A stretch of DNA of 64,000 nucleotides, from positions 3,911,001-3,975,000 of the forward strand of contig CM034110.1 of assembly GCA_019914945.1 (NCBI GenBank), given 5' to 3'. A model generated the notes under the pieces. The model did not search any database. It saw nothing but the letters and a program-made list of their open reading frames with translations, and was not told the origin of the DNA. The position numbers were made by a program, and so were the translations under genes. Numbering within the stretch: the first letter of the stretch is position 1; every line of letters begins with the position of its first letter. Of the stretch, positions 56,356 through 64,000 are shown in pieces. Source of the stretch: Typha latifolia (Eukaryota; Streptophyta; Magnoliopsida; Poales; Typhaceae).

Positions 56356-57721
56356 TGTTAGGTTTTTATTTGTTGGCAATTGTGTACAAAATATTCTAAG
56401 TATATTTTTTTCATGTATATGAGCTTTACACAAGTCTAGAATATCTCTGGTTTGAAGAATTACAAGATTATTGGAGAAAAGCCGTCGAGTTCACACCGCG
56501 TTCACAAACGCGTTCGAACGCGGTGCGTTCACAAACGAGTTCGAACGCGAAATCTGCGTTCACACAGACAGAGAGTCGCGTTCACAAACGCGTTCAAACG
56601 CGGTGCGTTCACAAACGAGTTCGAACGCGAAATCTGCGTTCACACAGACAGAGAGTCGCGTTCACAAACGCGTTCGAACGCGGTGCGTTCACAAACGAGT
56701 TCGAACGCAAAATCTGCGTTCACAAAGACAGAGAGCCGCGTTCACAAACGCGTTCGAACGCGGTGCGTTCACAAACGAGTTCGAACGCGAAATCTGCGTT
56801 CACACAGACATAGAGCCACGTTCACAAACGCGTTCGAACGAGAAATCTGCGTTCACACAGACAGAGAGCCGCGTTCACAAATGTGTTCGAATGCGGGTAC
56901 TGCGTTCACACAGACCGAGAGCTGCGTTCACAAACGCGTTCGAATGCAACCTGAAGAATTCAAGCTGTCGCGTTCGAACGCACTCGAGCCCGTTCGAACG
57001 CACCAACAAAGTTTAAGAATATTGTACTTTCGTGAGTACGGATAAGACTCGGATTTGGCTCTATCTTGAAGATCGTGAGTACGGATAAGATTTGGATTTG
57101 GCTCTATCTTGAAGATCGTGAGTACGGATAAGATTTAGATTTGGCTCTATCTTGAAGATCGTAAGTATGGATAAGATTTGGATTTGGCTCTATCTTGTAC
57201 TTTCGTGAGTACGGATAAGATTATGATTTGGCTCTATCTTGGAGATGATATATAAGGATTATGAAATCCTATCTCTAGGGTGGTTGAAGAAGCATTATTG
57301 AAGGAGACTTCTTGAGGCTACATCGGTTCTTCAACTAATATGGTTCCGCTCATCTACAAAAGTTAATCTTTCATCTTAAGGGCTATCTAGACAAAAGATC
57401 AATCTCGAGGGTTACTGAGATTGGACTTCAATCACGAGAAGCGGTGAATCGTGGGTTCTAGCGAGCAAGACTGAGAGGAACAAAGTCGTTTGGATCGACG
57501 GGTTGTTTTGAGAGTCAGTCTGGTAACTGCTACTATTCTAGTGATTGGTTTTGATCCGAGTTTGGATCCGTGGTTTTTTTTCCGTTTGGGTATTTCCACG
57601 TTAAAATCTTGGCGTTCATCTCTGCTTTCGTTCTTAATATTTCTACAGACTTTTACTTAAGCGAACGAGTGATATCATTGCCTAGTATTTAGATACATAC
57701 TTGTGTCTAAGGGTTTTTTCA
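56356..57721 (+). repeat. 3' LTR of the copia element
   Basis: 1366 bp, almost identical to the 5' LTR outside the palindrome array. The 43-bp repeats are at about 57030-57247. Confidence 0.95.
56497..57004. repeat. CGTTCGAACG palindrome array, 3' LTR (80-bp units)
   Basis: Four regular 80-bp units start at 56497, 56577, 56657 and 56737, followed by two 53-bp units from 56817. Each 80-bp unit has two TTCGAA cores (GCGTTCGAACGC and GAGTTCGAACGC) and GCGTTCACACAGACAGAGAG. An 80-bp unit equals a 53-bp unit plus 27 bp. Confidence 0.95.
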
Positions 57722-58545
57722 GAATCTAAGTAGGTTAGAGTTTATTTAATTAGTTAAGTTTGTTAACTTCTACGCAGTTTCAGAAAAATATTCTGTAGAT
57801 ATATATTAGTTGACCGAATATTATGAGACCACTTGGAGGAGATTGAAGACTTCCTGATCTATAACTTTAATTTTCATGGTTTCTTCAGATTAAGAATCCA
57901 TCTATGGGATAATGAAAAAATATTCTGAGAAGGATAAGGAATGTTGATTTAGCTAAGTCATGTTTATCTTTAGGTCATATTTATCTTTAATATAAACCCT
58001 TAAGGCAAGCCTAGTTAAGTCATGTAAGCCACTAAGGCAAGTTTAATTAAGTTATGTAAGCTTCTAAGGCAAGTTCAATTAAGTCATGTAAGCCTCTAGT
58101 TCGAGTCGTATAAGCCTTTAGGGCTAAATCCGAGTAAGACTTATTGTACCCGACCTCTATATATAGAGGGGTTGAGTTTTATTCATCCAAGCATCCAAAA
58201 ATTGATAATTAATTGGATTTAATTATTTTCTTATTCTCGCATTTATCATTTCTATCATCTTTATTTTCCTAAAAGTATATCTAAGTTAGAAACTCAAATT
58301 CTACCTTTAACCCATAGCCACTATCACCTCTAGTAGCCACCTATAAGGCCATCCACCACCGCAACGTCAGATATTTACTATTTTACCCCGTTCTAACCTT
58401 GCTCCACTATTTTTATTATATCTTTTCATCTAGTTATCTGATTAACGTGAAATCAGAGCCATTAGAACCTATCTCATGAGGCTACAACTTTCTAAATTTT
58501 TATAATTTTCCTACGTCCGAATCAATACAGGTCTGGTCTGTAACA
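57722..58545 (+). mobile_element. LTR Z, right part after the copia insertion
   Basis: It starts with the TSD copy GAATC. It carries GGCAAGTTTAATTAAG-type minisatellite units (57985-58125), a TATATATAGAGGGGTTGAG promoter-like segment and the CAACGTCAGATATTTACTA block matched in inverse near 22470. Confidence 0.6.
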
Positions 58546-58832
58546 TTTTTCAAAATGAAAAATAATAAATAAATATAACCGGCTAAACTTGACTCGACTC
58601 AACCTAACTAACTCAACACCAATGCTTGGATCATAACATATACCTATTGTGGAAAATTTTACCAAGCAAGAAATGTTAATCTATCATCTTTGTAGCAGCG
58701 TCTCCAATTGACCTTACGAAATAGCTATTTCAATATAAGCTTTCTAAATTTTAATTTTGCACAAAATATGAATAGGATAACAAAATATTGATAAAAATGG
58801 CAATAACTTAGTATTGATACAATACCAACTAA
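58546..58832. other. Unassigned DNA
   Basis: AT-rich sequence between LTR Z and the second hAT element; nothing recognised. Confidence 0.5.
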
Positions 58833-60395
58833 TAGGGGTGGCAATCAAGTAATTCGAGTCGAGTCAGATTCAGGTCGGGTCAACTTTACCTTAAAATGAA
58901 CACAACCAGATAGACACGAACATGACTCGTCTAACCCGTTTAATAAACGAGTTGTGTTAACACGACATGGTAACTCATTTAATAAACGAGTCGTGTTAAC
59001 ACGACATGATAACCTATTTAGCATGACACGAATAACAAAGTAATGTTAACCATATATAAAATTTTAATATTTATTGATTTATCTTATATAAGTGATATAT
59101 TATATAAACAAAATATCTTATTTTCAATTCAAAACTCATATAACATAAAAATAATAATTCTAATAATTTGCCATAACACATCCATACAACAAATTTTAAA
59201 GTTTAGAACAAAATTCTAACTCTTAAGCCCAAATCTAAAAACAAAGTTTAGAACAAAGCTTAGAACAAAGCTTAGAACAAATCCTTACAACAAATTTTAG
59301 TTTCAACTCTCAAATTTAATAATCCCATAACAATTAGAATAAAATTTATAATTTATAATTCACTACAAATTAAAAATAGTTTAAAATAAACAAACAACAA
59401 TATTAAAACCCTCCATTTTATTATCCAAAGATTATGACCCTGTCAAAAGAAACAAAAGATAACGTAAATAACTTAGATAGAAGATAAAGAGAAAGACAAA
59501 GTTTAGATTTCCATACCAAACATCAACATTAAATATATAAAATATAGATAGTGAGAAATCATTGCAAATCAATGCAGCGAAACAAATAATTAAACAGATC
59601 AATGCAGTAAAACAAGTAATTAAAAACAGTGAACAATAATTAAATAGATGTGCCGCTGCAACCCTTGATTTGACATCAGTTGGAGAGAGCACGTTGAGTT
59701 ATTCTAAGGTTAGCTGCACTTCAAATTTAACAATAAAAAACTTTTAAAGGTTGTACCAACATGATCGATATCAAAGGTGTGCGTAAGAGACATCTGCTGG
59801 TGGATAAATTGTTGCTTAACTAGGGCTCGTCAGGCGGATAAAGTGTTGCTTAAGCATTCAACCATAAATACGATTCATAACAAATCCATACAACTCAATC
59901 ACTAGCATTAAGTAAATAAATCTAAGTTCTAATTTTAACTCTAAGTTCCAACTTTCATATCTAATAATTCCATAACAACTACAACAAGTCTATCATAGTT
60001 CTAAGTTCACAGCTCAACCACCAACATCTAACATTAAATTCATACCATTATAAACTATAAATAGAAAAGAAATAATATTGAGCACTCAGTTTTTCTGTCT
60101 AAGGATCAATACCCGGTCAAAAAGAAAGAAAAAATAAATAACTAAGATAGGAAAGATAGAGAGAAAGAAAAAGCTTAGGTTCTCATACCAACTTTCAAAT
60201 GAATAAATTAAAGCTCTGATAATTAAATAGAGACAGATATCATATGACATTAATAAAAGCTATTAACCCCTCTGTTCCTATTTGAAATAAATAAGAGGGC
60301 ATAGATTTCCTAGCCACTCTAAATAAGCACAATAGTTATGTAAAGAGGTGAATAATAGAGGTCAAGACGTTTAAACAGACACATAATAAGACATT

Positions 60396-60640
60396 TCAAA
60401 AAAAAAAAAAATTTATTTGACTAAGGGAAACTAACAGCCCATGGTAAACAACAATAGGTTTTTTGAAAAATGTATCTCTTACAGCCGGATTATAGATGTC
60501 AATCTCTTGATGACCGCAATTAAGGTCACCAGTTAGAGTTTCAGGTTTAAACAGAATGAAAGAATTACATCTATTCGGCACCACTCTAGCAGGAAAAGCA
60601 GCTGCAGCAGAACTGTTGAAGGAAGAATAGTACTTGATCT
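60396..60640 (-). other. Possible captured coding fragment in the hAT-type element
   Basis: One minus frame stays open and has non-repetitive, gene-like composition (SSAAAAFPARVVPNRCNSF, then LTGDLNCGHQEIDIYNPAV). I do not recognise the protein. It ends in a poly-A-coded FFFF stretch. It may be a transduplicated exon piece or chance. Confidence 0.3.
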
Positions 60641-60661
60641 GTCAATTGTCATATAAAAGTG

Positions 60662-60847
60662 AACAAATAGGGAACAGAATGGTCTTTCAATAATGCTTAC
60701 CTTAAAGAAGTCAAAATTAATAAGCTTATTTTCATGTGACTGCTAAGAGATGATTCCATTCCTTAATCCTGCTACTCTGAAAGCACATGGGATGCGAGAA
60801 TTAGATTAGGAGATGGTGTGTGAGTTAGGTTCGAACTTATGTTTAGA

Positions 60848-60881
<34 letters not shown>

Positions 60882-61080
60882 AAATAGGGAACAGAATGGT
60901 CTTTCAATAATGCTTACCTTAAAGAAGTCAAAATTAAAATGTGACTGCTAAGAGATGATTCCATTCCTTAATCCTGCTACTCTGAAAGCACATGGGATGC
61001 GAGAATTAGATTAGGAGATGGTGTGTGAGTTAGGTTTGAACTTATGTTTAGAGTATATATATATATATATATATATATTA
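60662..61080. repeat. Direct duplication of about 200 bp, each copy ending in (TA)n
   Basis: Copies at 60662-60879 and 60880-61080 are nearly identical (GGAACAGAATGGTCTTTCAA through GTTTAGAG) and both end in a TA run. The second lacks about 17 bases (TAATAAGCTTATTTTC region). Confidence 0.92.
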
Positions 61081-61231
61081 TTGGGTTGGTGGGTTGGTCA
61101 AAACAGGTCAGTAGTATAAACTCGAACATGATCCGATTATAATCCAAATCTGTTTAAACTAAATCCAAACCCGATTATGAGCCGGGTTATTGTGTTATAT
61201 TATTAAGTCGGATCAATTTTTGGCACCCTTA

Positions 61232-61860
61232 CTAACGAGGCATGATTTATATTTAAGACGATTTTGAGATAAAATTGGAAGTTATTCTAAAATTAGAAAT
61301 TGTTGGAAAGAAGGCTGAGTAAGAGAATTTGTTGAAACTTGATGCAAGGAGTCTCTATTGACCGCCTACAAGTTGGACCAAGAGCAACTTCTGATCTTGT
61401 TGATTTTCCAAAGAGAATACCAAGAACTAAGACATCAAAGTTTTGTTAATTCAAATGAATATCAAGAACAACACAAAACAAAACTTTAGTAATTTTTTTC
61501 AATCTCTAATCATCCTAGATTATAATCTTTCAACAATATAATTTTGCCAAAATAGCAAAACAAGGAAAATATCGAAGATAAAGCTAATCCTAGAGGTCCA
61601 AAATCTAAAAGAATCATCCCAACTTGAGATCTTTATAAACAGTTATTATGTAAATAAAATCTTTTTTAAAATAAAAAATTGGTGAAAAACTCAATTCTTC
61701 AAGTTTTACTCAGAGAGGCATCTTCACCCAAAATTAGATATCTTGCCCAATTCAATGACGTCATCCTAGGATCCTTTGATTCAGCCTAGACGATGATGTC
61801 CGATCATCATTGAGAAAAACTAAAATTTACGTGAATACATGTATATACTATGATACCTAT
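61232..61860. other. Unassigned AT-rich DNA
   Basis: No coding signal. The last bases (61836-61860) contain ATGATACCTAT, similar to the inverse primer site beside a copia LTR. Confidence 0.5.
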
Positions 61861-62986
61861 TGAAAAACAAAAGAGAAGCCCTAAGAGATAGTGATCTATC
61901 ACATGCTATCAATAATAATATACGGAAATTAAAGCATGAAAAAGACAATCGCAAACACAAAATTTATATGGAGAAACTATAAATCGGGTAAAAACCTACT
62001 AATCCAAAATCGAATCAAAACCAATCACTAAAACTTGTAGCTATTAATAAGAAGTTTATAAATCACCCCCTGATTCTCACAACTCAATCTATACCAATTT
62101 GCTCGCTAGACCTCACAATGCATTGCTTCTCGTGACCCTTGAGGTTAATCCTTCCGTCTTAATGACTCTTGAAATATAGTTCTTTACAATTTGATGTAGA
62201 TGCATTGAGATGAGAATAATTCAGCATGTTTTATCTAAAGCAGAAAACTGTTCTCCAATCTAATATGGTAATTCTCCTACGATTAGATTAAAACCCTTTA
62301 TATATTTTCTAAAAATAAGATAAATATCTTTTAGAGATAAATAAATATCTTTTAGAGATAAGATAAATATATGTTCAAAGATTCTCTATGGATTCTTTTA
62401 GAGATAAAATAAATACTTCTTAGAGATAAAGTCTAATCTATGTCAAATCAGGTCTCACATAACTCTAGAAATTATAAATTACGTAGGTGCACTCGAACGC
62501 AGCCCGAGTGTGTTTAAACACAGTGACTTGAAGTGTGAATGCATTGTGAACAATCAAATATTAACCTCTATATGTATGAACATCATTTGTATGTGTGAAC
62601 GCTTGTAAGGTGCATTCAAACGGCCAAACACAAGCTCTCTGTATGTGCGAACATGGTGTGGATGGCTATAGGATGCGATTGAACGGGCCCAAAGTGCGTT
62701 TGAACGCCCTATTCAAATGGCAAACTAAACAGTTGAATGTAAAGTGCCTATTTCTATGCCTTTAGGTAAAATTTTATACTTCATCAACCATCATGACACC
62801 ATTTAAGCACTTCAATAATGATTCTAAAATTATTTCGAATACTTTGACTTCAAAATTAATTTTTCACTTCAGATATTTTATAATTTGTGCATATACTCAT
62901 ACATAAAATCTAGACACATTACATAAATAAAAATTATATTTTGAAACACAATTTGCCAATTACATTAGTACAAATAAAGTCAAACA
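61861..62986 (-). mobile_element. Older copia LTR, minus strand
   Basis: It starts TGAAAAACAAAAG and follows the copia LTR in inverse (AATCGAATCAAAACCAATCACTAAAA, CTTCTCGTGACC, decayed palindromes at 62480-62710). It ends CAATTTGCCAATTAC...CAAACA. A polypurine tract (inverse CTCCCTTTGG, 62991-63000) adjoins it, so it is the 3' LTR. Confidence 0.8.
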
Positions 62987-64000
62987 ATCTCTCCCTTTGG
63001 CAATTTGTGACAAAATATTATTTCTTAAAATACAAAATGTCTACTCACAATAATGTATACATCATAATAAAGCATCACAAGTTTGCTTCAACATTCATAC
63101 CAAGTGAAATGCATGTAAGATAATTAAAATAAATTGAATAATCAATAACAAACCAAACTGAAATAACTAACTCCATTATATTTCACTCTCCCCATTTTTG
63201 TAAATTGACAAAGAATGAAATCACACTCATGCTCCCCTCAAAATCATAATCTATTTCACATTATTTTTTAACTAGTAAATTTCAAAAATGCACAAAAATA
63301 TTATAACTCTCAAATCCAATTTTCAAGTATTCAAAATAAAAAATGATTCACAAATCAAAAGATTTAACATTTGAGTTCACATATTATATTCAAGTATTTT
63401 TTGGTTGATGCATTCAAGAATTTAAATTGACTTATGAAAGAAGTCAGACTCATTATAAAGTCAGAAAAAATAGATGCACAAATATTTACATTAGCATATT
63501 ATAAACTAAGCGGTTTGATCACTCAAAATTATCGAAAGAAAATATCTAATTATAGTGTCTTGATAATTCTCTCTAGTAAAGCATGAAAATATAAGGCAAT
63601 TCTAAGACATCAAACATCAAAATAAGACACTAAACTGAAGTCAAATCAAACTTAGTTAACATTCTCCTATTTTAATTCAAGAACATTTTAATTTACTTTC
63701 ATTTTTTTTTGTTTTTCGCTCTAATTTTTTTATATCAAATAACTATTTTGGTGCAATGATGATTTTCACACACGAATTAGGTAGCCCTTTTCTTACAATG
63801 CACCATATTAAAAATATAGATAACTCATGACTGATATAGAGGTGCACGGGCTCAAATTGGACACTTTTAAGATGACTTTCACATTAATCACATGGTAGTC
63901 CTTTTCATTGATCTTTTAATAAGGAAAAATATTAGAAGGGTAAAACTAAATCAAAAAGTCAAATAGTCAATGTTAACCTAATAAGTAAGATATCTAAAAA
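62987..64000 (-). mobile_element. 3' internal region of the older copia element, running off the window
   Basis: CTCCCTTTGGCAATTTGTGAC inverts the terminal polypurine context of 56335-56355. Further purine tracts in inverse (CTCTCCCCATTTT, GCTCCCCTC) lie near 63185 and 63230. Around 63790-63930 the text inverts the stretch at 55030-55190 of the young element. No coding part is reached. Confidence 0.75.

Larger units (their letters stand above)
51447..57721 (+). mobile_element. Complete Ty1/copia (Sirevirus-like) element, gag-only, TSD GAATC
   Basis: Two near-identical LTRs (51447-52810 and 56356-57721, both TGTTAGG...TTTTTTCA) flank a 3.5-kb interior, and GAATC borders both sides (51442-51446 and 57722-57726). 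In order: primer site TGGTATCAGAGC, one long gag frame, a 1.75-kb non-coding zone with repeated AGGGGGAG tracts, and the terminal polypurine tract AAAGGGGGAGAT. The long gag, repeated polypurine tracts and palindrome-rich LTRs are features I know from Sireviruses. Protease, integrase and most of RT/RNase H are absent, so movement would need enzymes from a relative. LTR similarity indicates a recent insertion. Confidence 0.93.
58833..61231 (-). mobile_element. hAT-type element without transposase, related to 22876-26248
   Basis: The ends are TAGGGGTGGCAA and TTGGCACCCTTA, inverted repeats matching at 10 of 12. The left 600 bp are the inverse of the 3' region of the hAT at 25530-26230 (ACCCGTTTAATAAACGAG, TTCAATTCAAAACTCATA). 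Flanking ACCAACTA / ACTAACGA agree at 6 of 8 if the ends are shifted by one base. No transposase blocks are present. The interior (59430-60660) contains a second, diverged copy of part of the 3' region (about 59880-60240) and a possible captured coding piece (60396-60640). Confidence 0.75.

Noticed and set aside
58833..61231. Perfect 8-bp target duplication for the second hAT element
   Set aside because: Only a 6 of 8 match is obtained, and only after shifting the ends by one base, so it is not claimed as firm.

Overview
This window looks like nuclear DNA from a flowering plant. Evidence for this is intron-containing genes with GT..AG junctions, a plant-type NUP188 tail, a plant-specific Ole e 1/extensin-type gene, and a large mass of nested LTR retrotransposons and hAT transposons. 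I cannot name the species. Only the first 13 kb carry recognisable host genes; from about 15 kb to the end nearly everything that can be recognised is transposon-derived.

Layout. 1-5.2 kb: the last four recognised coding exons (about 742 residues) of a NUP188-like inner-ring nucleoporin on the + strand; the N-terminal part is not recognisable in the window. 5.2-10.6 kb: intergenic AT-rich DNA with one GC-richer block (5690-6010) and a solo copia LTR (8756-9822) with a perfect 5-bp target duplication. 10.6-12.9 kb: a three-exon minus-strand gene for a secreted Ole e 1/extensin-type cell-wall protein, with an apparent diverged copy of its promoter near 14.2 kb. 15-51 kb: layers of Ty3/gypsy LTRs and broken gag-pol pieces, a long-LTR family here called X (3.1-3.4 kb, TGTAAC...GTTACA) present only as solo LTRs or fragments, and a decayed hAT transposase (22.9-26.2 kb) sitting inside another LTR. 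51.4-57.7 kb: a young, structurally complete Ty1/copia element with near-identical LTRs, TSD GAATC, tRNA-Met-type primer site and repeated polypurine tracts. Its single open frame is gag fused to the last residues of RNase H. 58.8-61.2 kb: an internally rearranged hAT relative. 61.9-64 kb: an older minus-strand relative of the copia element, running off the window.

Main observation. The palindrome CGTTCGAACG (and its CpG-decayed forms such as GCATTCGAATGC) is clustered just upstream of the TATA box in LTRs of two unrelated retrotransposon classes: the Ty1/copia (Sirevirus-like) element and the Ty3/gypsy family here called Y. In the youngest copia copy the motif has been amplified into an array with 80-bp units. 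This suggests a shared promoter module or binding site used by different retrotransposons of this genome. The sharing and position are seen in the sequence; the function is inference.

The two host genes have no evident functional link. The transposons interact by nesting: X in gypsy pol (TSD CATTA), X in a gypsy LTR (TSD ATCAT), hAT in LTR Z (imperfect 8-bp TSD), and copia in another LTR Z copy (TSD GAATC). This gives a relative order of insertion. Family letters X, Y, Z and element labels G1-G3 are local names used only in this annotation.
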